DNA of 64,000 nt, taken from contig JAKSPJ010000009.1 in NCBI GenBank assembly GCA_024404915.1, positions 1 through 64,000 of the forward strand, given 5' to 3'. Made by a program: the position numbers and the translations under genes. Shown here one piece after another: positions 8,006 through 16,089 of the stretch (within the stretch, counting starts at the first letter, position 1; each line of letters begins with the position of its first letter). The stretch comes from Oscillospiraceae bacterium. GTDB lineage: Bacteria > Bacillota > Clostridia > Oscillospirales > Ruminococcaceae. The notes under the pieces are model-generated. The model was not told the DNA's origin, did no database searches, and saw only the letters and a list, made by a program, of their open reading frames with translations.

Positions 8006-9202
8006 TTGGTTAAACGGAATAAACACCTGTATCCTTCGGTGCACTGCGGCATTGTCAGGGCTGCGCTTTGTTTGCTGGAAAAAAACAGGCCACAGGCAGC
8101 AGGGCAATATTCCGAAGATGAAAAACAAATGCTGACGGAATCTGCGGCAGAGCCGGACCGCCGGGGCGACCGCCATAAAGGCCGTGGGCTGCATTACTAT
8201 AATGCAGTATCCGCAAATGGGGAAGCAATGCCGCTTCACCCGATTTTACAGGGATACTGCAACGGAAAAGGCATGCCGGCGCCCTCTCCGCTGACGGTGC
8301 TGGAAGGAGAATACCGAACTGCATTGGCACTGGCATTTGCGGGAAAACGACAGCCTGCGATGAACAGCCTGACCAGAGCCATGCATATGCTTGCAGATAT
8401 CTGCTGCCCGCCTCACAGCTGCAATCTGACTTATTTTTCCAGATATGCCCCTATGCACAAGCAATATGAAGCGGAGGCGGCCGCCATGTTCTGGGGTTCC
8501 AATCCCTGGAAAATATCCGAATCCGTCTGCGCTGCGGATTGGGCAGAAAAAGCCGCCGCAGAGCCTGTGCCATACGAAAAATTCACCCATTTGCTGAGAG
8601 GAGGCAGCCCCTCAGAAGACGGTTCCTGGAAGGGCAGCCGCTTTGCAGAAATCTGCAATGCATTGGCGGAAACATCCGCAAGGGAACTGGAAGCAGTTCT
8701 GAGCGTCGAAAAAGCAAAGCGTGCAGAATCCATCACAAGACAGATCACCTGCGCCATTCGCTGCTGTACAGCTTTGCTGAATGCCTTTGACCATAATCTA
8801 CAGGTTTCGGCTGCGCATATATGGAAAGAACAGCAGCCCTATTGGCTGATACAAAACCCCGGGAAACTGTCTGTTACGGAAGAACCGCTGTTTTTGCAGT
8901 TTGCAGATGATGGAACAGTACAGCTTCGCACATCAGAGGGCAGATTTCTGGCTTTGCGTAAATGGGGCAGACTACAGCTGACGGATATGACAGAGCATAT
9001 GATAACCCATTTCCGTTTTGGCAGAGAGCCACTTCTGACGCTGTATCCGGAGGAAAATCAGAATAGCCTGCTGGCATTCAGCGGAAACAAGCTGTATATG
9101 ATTCCTCGATTCGGGAAATGGCAGAATGCCTTTCTGGCACGGCATACCATGTTTCTTCTTTCAGAGCATCCGCCAAAGGAACAGCTGTTTTGTCTGAAAT
9201 AA
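8006..9202 (+). CDS. Zinc phospholipase C/S1-P1 nuclease-like protein
   Basis: 398 residues. The N-terminal ~270 residues match the helical zinc-dependent phospholipase C pattern by eye: an early histidine (VHCGIVRAAL), an aspartate/histidine segment (EPDRRGDRHKGRGLHYYNA), and HMLADICCPPHSCN, the counterpart of the HYLGDxxQPxH metal motif. The last ~110 residues (GTVQLRTSEGRFLALRKWG...) resemble a fascin/ricin-like beta-trefoil fragment. There is no signal peptide, unlike secreted phospholipases. A TTG start at 8006 is chosen because GGAGGA lies 6 nt upstream; a frame extending to 7883 would run through the preceding terminator. Exact substrate is unknown, and a non-enzymatic role is possible. 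Confidence 0.7.
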   Translation: MVKRNKHLYPSVHCGIVRAALCLLEKNRPQAAGQYSEDEKQMLTESAAEPDRRGDRHKGRGLHYYNAVSANGEAMPLHPILQGYCNGKGMPAPSPLTVLEGEYRTALALAFAGKRQPAMNSLTRAMHMLADICCPPHSCNLTYFSRYAPMHKQYEAEAAAMFWGSNPWKISESVCAADWAEKAAAEPVPYEKFTHLLRGGSPSEDGSWKGSRFAEICNALAETSARELEAVLSVEKAKRAESITRQITCAIRCCTALLNAFDHNLQVSAAHIWKEQQPYWLIQNPGKLSVTEEPLFLQFADDGTVQLRTSEGRFLALRKWGRLQLTDMTEHMITHFRFGREPLLTLYPEENQNSLLAFSGNKLYMIPRFGKWQNAFLARHTMFLLSEHPPKEQLFCLK

Positions 9203-9224
9203 ACCGGGCAGGGCATTCCAATCC

Positions 9225-9269
9225 GAAAAAAAGAAAATCCTGCAAACCTCTGAAAGCGTTTGCAGGATT
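9225..9269 (-). terminator. Intrinsic terminator of the DUF4173 operon
   Basis: A 12-bp perfect stem (AATCCTGCAAAC / GTTTGCAGGATT, 9236-9247 and 9258-9269) followed on the minus strand by TTTCTTTTTTTC. It sits just after the last gene of the operon. Confidence 0.88.
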
Positions 9270-9274
9270 GCAAA

Positions 9275-9673
9275 TCATGTATCGGCTTCTCTTCGGCAGA
9301 TACGAAACAACAGGAATTCTGTCAAAAAACAGGGCAGGGCACCTATGGCGTAGCTGACCAAATCCCAGACAGAATATCCCGTGCCAATCAGAATCCGCAG
9401 AAGGGGCTGCGTGATGTGAAAACGATCACAGAAGCCCCAGAGCTGGAGAAATTCCACAAGGAAGGCAAACAGTAGGATGCCTGCCGGCAATGCATAGCCA
9501 TTGGAAATCCGATTGGTCAGAATACTGCGTGCAATGGTATACAGCAGAATGACTACCAGCACATCCCCAAGATAGTTTCTGACCCATCCCCCTGCGGAAA
9601 TGCCAATCCAGATTTCGGCTGCCAGTAAAAGCAGGGATGCGGCAGTCATTAACCAGCGAATTTTATTTTTCAT
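9275..9673 (-). CDS. DUF2809-like membrane protein
   Basis: 132 residues with about four membrane helices. Family-like positions include WVRNYLGDVLVVILLY, FLVEFLQLW and a GTGYSVWDLVSYAIG segment, which fit the uncharacterised DUF2809 family by eye. The start at 9673 is chosen because GGTGG lies 4 nt upstream; ATG 9691 or 9688, overlapping the stop of the preceding gene, is an alternative. It is the last gene of a minus-strand membrane-protein operon. Confidence 0.75.
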   Translation of the reverse strand: MKNKIRWLMTAASLLLLAAEIWIGISAGGWVRNYLGDVLVVILLYTIARSILTNRISNGYALPAGILLFAFLVEFLQLWGFCDRFHITQPLLRILIGTGYSVWDLVSYAIGALPCFLTEFLLFRICRREADT

Positions 9674-9687
9674 ACATACCACCTGCA

Positions 9688-11325
9688 TCAATCTTCCAAA
9701 TAGAGAGAATTATATGCCCGGAGGTACATCTGAGCTGAAAGTGTATCGGCATACTGTGCTTTTTCTTTCAGGTACTCAGCCCGGCCCGATAATTCACGCT
9801 TGAAATAGGACCAGTCAGAGGATTCTTTGAGCACGTCTATGTGTTCTGCCATGACACAATAGGCATCCACGGACAAATCACAGAGCACTTCGGGATCCAG
9901 TTCTGAAAGCGTGCCGTTTTCATAGCGGCTAATATTGTATTTGGCGATGACAGCCTCCGGACGGGAGAACACCAGCACAGAAAACAGCACAAGAAATGTG
10001 GTCAGCAGAATGGATGCTGTGGGGATTCTCCTGGTAAACTGAGAAATCATCAGCACCAGAAAGATTACGGCAAGCATCACCATAAACCAGGAAGTGAAAA
10101 GGCGGAGTTTGGTCAGGCCATAGGCGTTGATATACAAACCCATTTTGGTCAGTGCGGTGGCAATGATGAACAATGTAAAACTGCAAAGCACGGTGGAAAA
10201 AACAGTGAATGCGGTTGTACGCTTCCGGCCGCTGTTCTTTGCCAGATAATTCAGCGCAAGAATCACTGCAAGATTGATGACCGCCAGTGCGCAAAGTTCA
10301 AAAAAGCCTTTTCTTGCATATTCGGAATATACGATGCCGGTAGGGGCATTTCCCAGTAAAACGGAGAAGAAAAATTCAGCCTGAGAAAAAACATAGATGA
10401 GATACAAAAGGCAAATCGGTGTAACGCAGCTATACATTACCAGATTGGGAATGGTGCGCATTGCATCTAATTTTGCGCTCCATTCCGCTTCACTGTGCAG
10501 CGGATGAGATTTGCGGAGGGCTGCGGAAAGCAATGTGCCAAACAGCCAGTAGCCCATGAAAGCTCCGCAGATCACCTCAGCAATAATGAGCTGCGTATCC
10601 TGGAACAAGCTGAAATTCTGAAGCTGATCAAAGATATATCTGAACATTTTTTCAATTGCGGAATCGGCACTGGAGAGCAGTGCTCCGACGATGACCGTCA
10701 GCGGCACTGAAATCAGCAGACCGAGAAAAACAAGCTTCAGCTTGCCGGAACCTGCGTGATTCTTTCTGAAGGATGCTGTAAGGGAATGAGAAAAAGCGTT
10801 CCAGGTACCCATGGGTTTCAGAATGATGCCGGCAAGGTCAAGGGGGAAAAAGCGTGTTACGTAGCCGATTTCGCTGCCAATTGCATTGATGCGCCAGATA
10901 TACATAATTGTAATCATTGCAAAGCATAGAAAATGCAGCATGATATCGGAGGAAACTGCACACATCAGGCTCAGTGCCCAGAGCAGAACACCTACGATGC
11001 GCTGGGGAAGCATAGGGCGTAATTTCTTGACTTTCAGATAGATATCTGTACAGGCAAATATCAGCCAATACACCGCTGCGGCAAGGATGCCGTCCGGGCG
11101 GAATACAATATAGCGCATAAATAGAAAACCTATCAGAAGGGAAATCCAGGCAGAAAAGGCTTCCGGAATGCCGGTGGGTAAAAGCGGTGGCTTTTCCGGA
11201 ATTGGTACGCTGACAGGCGGCGCAATAAAAGGAACCGGAACAGATTGCGGTTCTGCTGCAGGTGCCCCTTCCATGGAGGGTGTGACGACTGTATCAAAAA
11301 CGTTCATTGGATTCATTTCTTCCAT
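9688..11325 (-). CDS. DUF4173 multi-pass membrane protein
   Basis: 545 residues: a proline-rich cytoplasmic N-terminus (~1-50), then about 12 hydrophobic segments (~55-455) and a soluble C-terminal tail of ~85 residues. The YSEYARKGFFELC segment and the following layout are typical of DUF4173, whose function is not known. AAAGGAG precedes ATG 11325. It lies 16 nt after the Cro/CI-type regulator in an operon that begins with DUF2975, so it may be controlled by that regulator. Confidence 0.8.
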   Translation of the reverse strand: MEEMNPMNVFDTVVTPSMEGAPAAEPQSVPVPFIAPPVSVPIPEKPPLLPTGIPEAFSAWISLLIGFLFMRYIVFRPDGILAAAVYWLIFACTDIYLKVKKLRPMLPQRIVGVLLWALSLMCAVSSDIMLHFLCFAMITIMYIWRINAIGSEIGYVTRFFPLDLAGIILKPMGTWNAFSHSLTASFRKNHAGSGKLKLVFLGLLISVPLTVIVGALLSSADSAIEKMFRYIFDQLQNFSLFQDTQLIIAEVICGAFMGYWLFGTLLSAALRKSHPLHSEAEWSAKLDAMRTIPNLVMYSCVTPICLLYLIYVFSQAEFFFSVLLGNAPTGIVYSEYARKGFFELCALAVINLAVILALNYLAKNSGRKRTTAFTVFSTVLCSFTLFIIATALTKMGLYINAYGLTKLRLFTSWFMVMLAVIFLVLMISQFTRRIPTASILLTTFLVLFSVLVFSRPEAVIAKYNISRYENGTLSELDPEVLCDLSVDAYCVMAEHIDVLKESSDWSYFKRELSGRAEYLKEKAQYADTLSAQMYLRAYNSLYLED

Positions 11326-11341
11326 GATGTGCTCCTTTCTG

Positions 11342-11554
11342 TTATAGTTCGGATTTGGTGAATTCCAGAATATCTCCGGGCTGGCAGTCCAGTTCTCTGC
11401 AAATAGCTTCCAATGTGGAAAAACGGATTGCCTTGGCTTTATTGTTTTTCAGGATGGACAGGTTGGCAGGCGTGATACCCACACGTTCTGCCAGGTCGCC
11501 GGCGGAAATTTTGCGTTTCGCCATCATGACATCCAGATTGATAATAATAGGCAT
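11342..11554 (-). CDS. Cro/CI-type HTH regulator (YozG-like)
   Basis: 70 residues consisting of one helix-turn-helix domain: MMAKRKISAGDLAERVGITPANLSILKN with the recognition helix at ITPANLSILK, and the compact tail CRELDCQPGDILEF typical of the small YozG-type regulators. Such proteins are usually encoded beside a DUF2975 membrane protein, as here (DUF2975 lies 15 nt upstream). It probably autoregulates the operon; GAATAT-CGAA-ATATTC at 12127-12142, upstream of the operon promoter, is a candidate operator. Confidence 0.85.
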   Translation of the reverse strand: MPIIINLDVMMAKRKISAGDLAERVGITPANLSILKNNKAKAIRFSTLEAICRELDCQPGDILEFTKSEL

Positions 11555-11569
11555 GCGGTACGGCTCCTT

Positions 11570-12031
11570 TCAAATTGTATAGTCGTTTTCTTCACGCATT
11601 TCAATGGCGATTGCAAACAGGTTTTTCATAATGCGGAGAATAACACCTGCAAAGGCAGCCACGAACGCAACAAATACTGCCACCAATCTCCAGAATGAGA
11701 ACATTGTCCAGATGGCAGCAACGCCGAAACAGCACCAGGAAATGACACGCAGTACAGAAAGATTTTCCTGAACAAAAATTTTCTTGGCAGTGATATTGTT
11801 CAGCATGCGGAACAGCTGCCATACAGCTGTAATACCGAGAAAGGCACTGATATACAGGACAATATTCAGAACCACATGGATGGGCGCCTGTGCGGAAACG
11901 GCATCATACCATTCTGTAATAATCGGGATGCAGAACAGGGATGCGGCTGCACAGAACAGCAGCACAATTGTCAGAATGCGGGAAAGTGCCAGGGATTGTT
12001 CATTGGTCCATTTCAGAAGAATTTTTTTCAT
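11570..12031 (-). CDS. DUF2975 membrane protein
   Basis: 153 residues with four hydrophobic segments (about 18-38, 52-72, 93-115, 118-138) and the pattern RMLNNITAKKIFVQENLSVLR between helices two and three, as in DUF2975 proteins. Function unknown; the family regularly pairs with a small Cro/CI regulator, which is the next gene. AAAGGAG precedes ATG 12031, and the promoter is at 12065-12093. Confidence 0.8.
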   Translation of the reverse strand: MKKILLKWTNEQSLALSRILTIVLLFCAAASLFCIPIITEWYDAVSAQAPIHVVLNIVLYISAFLGITAVWQLFRMLNNITAKKIFVQENLSVLRVISWCCFGVAAIWTMFSFWRLVAVFVAFVAAFAGVILRIMKNLFAIAIEMREENDYTI

Positions 12032-12064
12032 ACGGGGATACTCCTTTTTCTTTTTGTTGTCCCT

Positions 12065-12093
12065 AGTATAGCATATATTTTTCTGTTTGTCAA
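12065..12093 (-). promoter_or_regulatory. Sigma-A promoter of the DUF2975 operon
   Basis: TTGACA-17 nt-TATACT, with transcription starting near 12058. Confidence 0.82.
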
Positions 12094-12126
12094 TAGGAAA
12101 TTATCGAAAAACAATAAAAATATTTT

Positions 12127-12142
12127 GAATATCGAAATATTC
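12127..12142. promoter_or_regulatory. Palindrome in the divergent intergenic region
   Basis: GAATAT-CGAA-ATATTC, a perfect 6-bp inverted repeat about 35 bp upstream of the minus promoter and just before the divergent DUF2752 gene. It could be an operator for the small HTH regulator. That is inferred from position only. Confidence 0.4.
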
Positions 12143-12178
12143 ATATTGAAATACAGTAAGTGAAACGGAGGGGAATGC

Positions 12179-12583
12179 ATGAAAATCCAGCTGATACGGG
12201 AAAATAAGAAAACCATATTATTTTTGTGCCTTCTGCCCTTCCTGGCGGCGGCAGGATTGCTGACTGTAAAAAATCTGTATATGCAGTATGCAGCACCTCA
12301 TATGCCGCCCTGTTTTTTCCGTGTGATGACAGGTTACCGCTGCATCTCCTGCGGCCTGACGCACAGTGTTCTCGCCATATGCCGGCTGCAATTTGCAGAA
12401 GCATTCCGGCAGAACCCGATTGCGCCGCTGGGTTTGCTTCTGGCACTGGTTTACTATCTGGAACTGTGGCTGAAAGCATTGCACATACAGAAAACCTTGA
12501 TTCCCCGCAAAAATGCATTCTGGCTTGGCGTGCTGTCTGCGCTGGTGGGATATGCTGTTTTGCGAAATCTAATAAACATATGA
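12179..12583 (+). CDS. DUF2752 membrane protein
   Basis: 134 residues, about three membrane helices. The DUF2752 hallmark is clear: TGYRCISCGLTHSVLAI followed by AEAFRQNPIAPLG (C-x2-CG-x-T and the A-x6-NP element). GGAGGGG lies 5 nt before ATG 12179. Function of the family is not established. It is followed after 57 nt by another membrane-anchored protein, with a CTGCAGG/CCTGCAG hairpin (12608-12625) between them that has no U-run. Confidence 0.85.
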   Translation: MKIQLIRENKKTILFLCLLPFLAAAGLLTVKNLYMQYAAPHMPPCFFRVMTGYRCISCGLTHSVLAICRLQFAEAFRQNPIAPLGLLLALVYYLELWLKALHIQKTLIPRKNAFWLGVLSALVGYAVLRNLINI

Positions 12584-12640
12584 GGGCAGCAAAAGCCTGA
12601 CCACACCCTGCAGGACATCCTGCAGCTTAGGAGGAGAAAA

Positions 12641-13477
12641 ATGAAACGGTCATTGAAAGTGAACAAAAAAGGATTGATTGTAATTGCGGCAGTGTTTCTG
12701 CTGGCCGTGGGCTGGTATATCATATGGGATATCATTCGTGTGCGTGTACAGGATGCAGCCTATGAATCTGTATATGATGCCCTGACCTTTGATGGCGCAT
12801 ATTACCAAAAATGCAATCTGGAAACAGTGCAGTACTATCTGGAGGAGGTTCAGACACTGGATGAATCCCTATGCGGCACGCAGCTGGGAGAGCTTTCCTT
12901 CCCTACGAAAGCAGGCCAGGCACAGTATCCTGTTTTCGCCTGTTCTCCCATGGAGCAGAATGATATGGCGAATGCTCTGCTGATTATGGAACGGGAAGGG
13001 CAGTATGTGCCCTATGAGCTGACCGGTTTTCAGTATCTGGATTCCAACCCGGACATCTGGGCTGTGTGCGCATCCTACGGCATTGGTGCAGCCAAGGATT
13101 TTGCAGAAGTTGTGGTGAAAGACCAGGATGGCATTATTCTGCAAAGCATCACAGAGGAAGAAGCACTCTCACAGTTTTTTGACCGTTTTGTGAAACTGGG
13201 GGATTCCATGACAGATGAAGCACAGGCACAGGCGTACTATGATGCCTATGTGGATGCCTTTGGTGAATCTGAAAATCTTTATATAGAAAACGGCCAGGTA
13301 CAGGCAAAGACAGATGAAATCTATCAGGAGGCATATGAATTCTGGGTAAAGGATATGCGCCTGGTGGATCTGAAACTAACGAATGGCCTGCAAATCAGGG
13401 GATGTATCTATCTTCCTGTTCCGAAGATTTTTTCCGTATACGGTGATTACGCTGTTACAGAGTCATTTTTTGAATAA
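12641..13477 (+). CDS. Membrane-anchored protein, function unknown
   Basis: 278 residues: positively charged start (MKRSLKVNKK), one membrane helix (~11-30), then an acidic extracytoplasmic domain. No family is recognised. Features visible are several DAY/YYD segments (AQAYYDAYVDAFGESENLY) and a YVPYELTGFQYLDSNPDIWAV stretch. AGGAGG is well placed before the ATG. It probably shares a transcript with the DUF2752 gene. Confidence 0.65.
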   Translation: MKRSLKVNKKGLIVIAAVFLLAVGWYIIWDIIRVRVQDAAYESVYDALTFDGAYYQKCNLETVQYYLEEVQTLDESLCGTQLGELSFPTKAGQAQYPVFACSPMEQNDMANALLIMEREGQYVPYELTGFQYLDSNPDIWAVCASYGIGAAKDFAEVVVKDQDGIILQSITEEEALSQFFDRFVKLGDSMTDEAQAQAYYDAYVDAFGESENLYIENGQVQAKTDEIYQEAYEFWVKDMRLVDLKLTNGLQIRGCIYLPVPKIFSVYGDYAVTESFFE

Positions 13478-13551
13478 GATTCTGACTGCAGCCATAAGCA
13501 AACTATATATCACATATAGGAAATCTGTTTTGGAAAAGTATTTGATATCTC

Positions 13552-13580
13552 TTGACATCTGCAAAAAAAAATAGTATAAT
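13552..13580 (+). promoter_or_regulatory. Sigma-A promoter of the TM2 gene
   Basis: TTGACA-17 nt-TATAAT, a consensus promoter, 53 bp before the start codon at 13633. Confidence 0.9.
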
Positions 13581-13632
13581 AAAATTGGAAGTTTGTAACA
13601 TATTATGTATGCAATCAGGAAGGAGATATACA

Positions 13633-14295
13633 ATGTTTTGCAGAAATTGTGCAGAAGTTATTTTAGATACAGATATAACATGCCCTAACTGCGGATTTGC
13701 CGCAGGAACGGGTATTAAATATTGTGCGCACTGCGGTTCGGAAACACCTGCGAATATGGTGATTTGTGAAATCTGCGGCAACCCCGTAACAAATATTCTT
13801 GCAGGGGGACAGGCAGCGGCTTTCCAGCAGCAGCCCCAGTTCCAGCAGCAGCCGCAGTTTCAGCAGCAGCAGTTCCAGCAGCAGGAACAGTTCCAACAGC
13901 AGCAGTTCCAGCAGCCGCAGTTTCAGCAGCCGCAATTCCAGCAGCCGCAGTTTCAGCAGCCGCAGTTTCAGCAGCCGCAATTCCAGCAGCCGCAGTTTCG
14001 CCAGGCGGATGGCCAGCAGGGCGGTGCTTTTCAGCAGACCGAAAATCAGTACTACAGCAATGTAGCCTATAAGTCCAAGACTCTTGCAGGCTTGCTCGGT
14101 ATTTTCCTTGGTTCTTTTGGCGTGCATAACTTCTATCTGGGTTATACCTCCAAGGCGGTTGTACAGTTGCTGATGACAATATTGTCATGTGGTGCCTTGG
14201 GTGCCGTTTCTGCCATCTGGGGTATTGTGGAAGGCATTATGCTTCTCACAGGATCCATTAAAACAGATGCAAAGGGTTTGCCGCTGAAAGAGTAA
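13633..14295 (+). CDS. Zinc-ribbon, Q-rich repeat, TM2-domain protein
   Basis: 220 residues in three parts. Residues 1-50 hold three CxxC knuckle pairs (CRNC, CPNC, CAHC, CEIC) of a double zinc ribbon. Residues ~60-125 are a low-complexity run of QFQQQ then QFQQP units. Residues ~140-220 are a TM2 domain: KSKTLAGLLGIFLGSFGVHNFYLGY, the polar turn, and a second helix. AAGGAGA lies before ATG 13633; the open frame further upstream covers the promoter and is not coding. TM2 proteins of this shape are common in Firmicutes without known function. The 15-bp DNA repeat is prone to length change. Confidence 0.88.
   Translation: MFCRNCAEVILDTDITCPNCGFAAGTGIKYCAHCGSETPANMVICEICGNPVTNILAGGQAAAFQQQPQFQQQPQFQQQQFQQQEQFQQQQFQQPQFQQPQFQQPQFQQPQFQQPQFQQPQFRQADGQQGGAFQQTENQYYSNVAYKSKTLAGLLGIFLGSFGVHNFYLGYTSKAVVQLLMTILSCGALGAVSAIWGIVEGIMLLTGSIKTDAKGLPLKE
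13822..13998 (+). repeat. 15-bp tandem repeat inside the TM2 gene
   Basis: Repeated units of the type TTCCAGCAGCCGCAG / TTTCAGCAGCCGCAG encode QFQQP. The 3' units are almost identical, the 5' units have drifted. Both other-strand frames are open only because of this repeat. Confidence 0.9.
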
Positions 14296-14494
14296 TCATC
14301 TGCCAGTATTCCGACAGCATCGTAATGACAAACAGATAATGATTTGATTTTTTTCTTGTTCTTTAATTTTTGTTGCTTGCGGTAAGTACCAGGGGGAAGA
14401 CCGATCAGATTTTATCTGATATCCAATTTCTGAGACAGCATTGACACATTCATGCTGTTTATAAGAAAAATAAGAAATGGAGGCAACATTCTCT

Positions 14495-15250
14495 ATGGCA
14501 ATCAGCACATTCCAACGGCGCGAGATTAAATTTCTGCTGTCAAAACAGCAGTTTGATGCGCTTCTCCCCATTGTGCATGCGCACATGAATCCGGACGCCT
14601 ATTGTGTGGACGGAAAAGAGTACGGTATCTATAATATCTATTATGATACCCCTGACAATTTTCTCATACGGACTTCCATTGAAAAGCCATATTATAAGGA
14701 AAAACTACGTTTAAGAAGCTATTATTCCCCTGCAGATATGGATTCTTCTGTTTTTCTGGAAGTGAAAAAGAAAATCGGCGGTATCGTGACGAAACGCCGT
14801 GTTTCCATGCGTTTGCAGGAGGCAGAATTATATATTCAGACACGGAAAAAACCACAGTATACACGATTCATTGACCAGCAGGTCATGAAGGAATTTGATA
14901 TCTTCCTTGATTCTTATTGTTCCATTCAGCCGCGCCAGTATATCAGTTATCAGCGTGCAGCTTTTTTTGGTATGGATGACCCCGACTTCCGGCTGACTTT
15001 CGACCGTCAGATTACGGAACGACGGGAAGACTTGACACTTGCAAAGGCAAGCTATGGTTCTCAGCTCATTCTTCCGGATCAGCGACTGATGGAAATAAAG
15101 GTTCCGGGTGCTTTGCCCCTGTGGATGGGAAAGGCTCTTTCAGAATTGGAAATCCGAAAGATCAGCTTTTCCAAGTACGGAACCGCATATAAGAATTATG
15201 TGCGCAGTTTAATCGCACAGAAAACAGAAAGGATGGATATCTATGCTTAA
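14495..15250 (+). CDS. VTC-domain polyphosphate polymerase-like protein
   Basis: 251 residues matching the VTC (vacuolar transporter chaperone) tunnel-fold family. Signs are FQRREIKFLL at the start, YNIYYDTPDNFLI, YKEKLRLRSYY, FLEVKKKIGG and VTKRRVS, then a late LMEIKVPGALPLWM. The basic and acidic pairs (ExK, KxRxR) line the tunnel that binds nucleotide triphosphate and metal. The bacterial role is usually inferred as polyphosphate synthesis but is rarely tested. Start 14495 is preferred (GGAGGC 10 nt upstream); 14477 is possible. The end overlaps the DUF4956 gene by 8 nt. The preceding 200 bp hold one small hairpin (ATCAGAT/ATCTGAT, 14404-14420) and nothing else recognised. Confidence 0.88.
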   Translation: MAISTFQRREIKFLLSKQQFDALLPIVHAHMNPDAYCVDGKEYGIYNIYYDTPDNFLIRTSIEKPYYKEKLRLRSYYSPADMDSSVFLEVKKKIGGIVTKRRVSMRLQEAELYIQTRKKPQYTRFIDQQVMKEFDIFLDSYCSIQPRQYISYQRAAFFGMDDPDFRLTFDRQITERREDLTLAKASYGSQLILPDQRLMEIKVPGALPLWMGKALSELEIRKISFSKYGTAYKNYVRSLIAQKTERMDIYA

Positions 15251-16007
15251 TCCCATACTCGCCGCACAAAGTGCGAACATATTCGGTCGTATTTTTGAAG
15301 ACCAGTCTGCTGCCAATCTGAACTTCCCTACAACCGGTGAGGTACTGTCATGTATCCTCAGCGCACTGGTTCTGGGCTTCCTGATTGGCCTTGTGTACAT
15401 GTTTACACATCGTAAAACCGGCTATGCACAGAGTTATGTTCTGGCAATGCCCATGCTGTCCGGCCTGGTAGCAACAATTATTGTTATGATGTGCCTGATG
15501 GCAAGCAGCACCACCGGTGTTACCGCTGCAATTTCCCTGACGGGTGCATTCTCTCTGGTGCGATTCCGTTCGGCTCCCGGAGATCCCCGTGACATTGCAT
15601 ATGTGTTCTTTGCAATGGTAATGGGCACAGTCTGCGGTATCGGATTCATCGGATACGCATTTTTAATTTTTGTCATTCTTTCCGCAGTGCTGATTCTGTT
15701 AAGCGTCTGCAATTTTGCAGCTCCGAAAACACAGGATATGACATTGAAAATCACCATTCCTGAGAATCTGAACTACAACGGCGTATTTGATAAGGTATTT
15801 GAAAAGTACACAACAAATTATCTGCTTCGCCGTGTAAAAACAACAGACTTCGGCACACTGTTTGATCTGGTATACTCCATCCGCTTTAAAACAGACAGCG
15901 ACCAGAAACAGTTCATCGATGAAATCCGTGCGCTGAACGGAAACCTCAACGTCACGCTGGTGCTCTATAAATACGATGATCAGATTTATGACCAGAAACA
16001 AAAATAA
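15243..16007 (+). CDS. DUF4956 membrane protein
   Basis: 254 residues with four membrane helices in the first ~160 and a soluble C-terminal alpha/beta domain. The segment TGAFSLVRFRSAPGDPRDIAYVFFAMVMG is the DUF4956 signature. It overlaps the polymerase gene by 8 nt, so the pair is translationally coupled. In many Firmicutes DUF4956 follows a VTC gene, and a role in moving or handling polyphosphate is plausible but unproven. A terminator follows directly. Confidence 0.88.
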   Translation: MLNPILAAQSANIFGRIFEDQSAANLNFPTTGEVLSCILSALVLGFLIGLVYMFTHRKTGYAQSYVLAMPMLSGLVATIIVMMCLMASSTTGVTAAISLTGAFSLVRFRSAPGDPRDIAYVFFAMVMGTVCGIGFIGYAFLIFVILSAVLILLSVCNFAAPKTQDMTLKITIPENLNYNGVFDKVFEKYTTNYLLRRVKTTDFGTLFDLVYSIRFKTDSDQKQFIDEIRALNGNLNVTLVLYKYDDQIYDQKQK

Positions 16008-16017
16008 GAACAATTCA

Positions 16018-16046
16018 AAAGACTGAGGTTCTGCCTCAGTCTTTTT
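16018..16046 (+). terminator. Intrinsic terminator after DUF4956
   Basis: Stem AAAGACTGAGG / CCTCAGTCTTT with loop TTCTG, then TTTTT. The lipoprotein gene lies 43 bp further on, so this may act as a partial terminator within the cluster. Confidence 0.85.
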
Positions 16047-16089
16047 GCAAATCGGCTGAAACAAGCCGGTTCTGCAAGGGAAGGATGAT

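Noticed and set aside
6841..8052. 403-codon open frame on the minus strand opposite the dockerin gene
   Set aside because: Low-complexity Ile/Cys/His-rich translation with no family; it mirrors the dockerin codons and crosses a promoter and a terminator.
13822..13998. Possible CRISPR array
   Set aside because: The repeats are contiguous 15-bp coding units without spacers.
13663..14127. Leucine-rich and serine-rich frames over the Q-rich repeat
   Set aside because: They only reflect the 15-bp repeat read in other frames.
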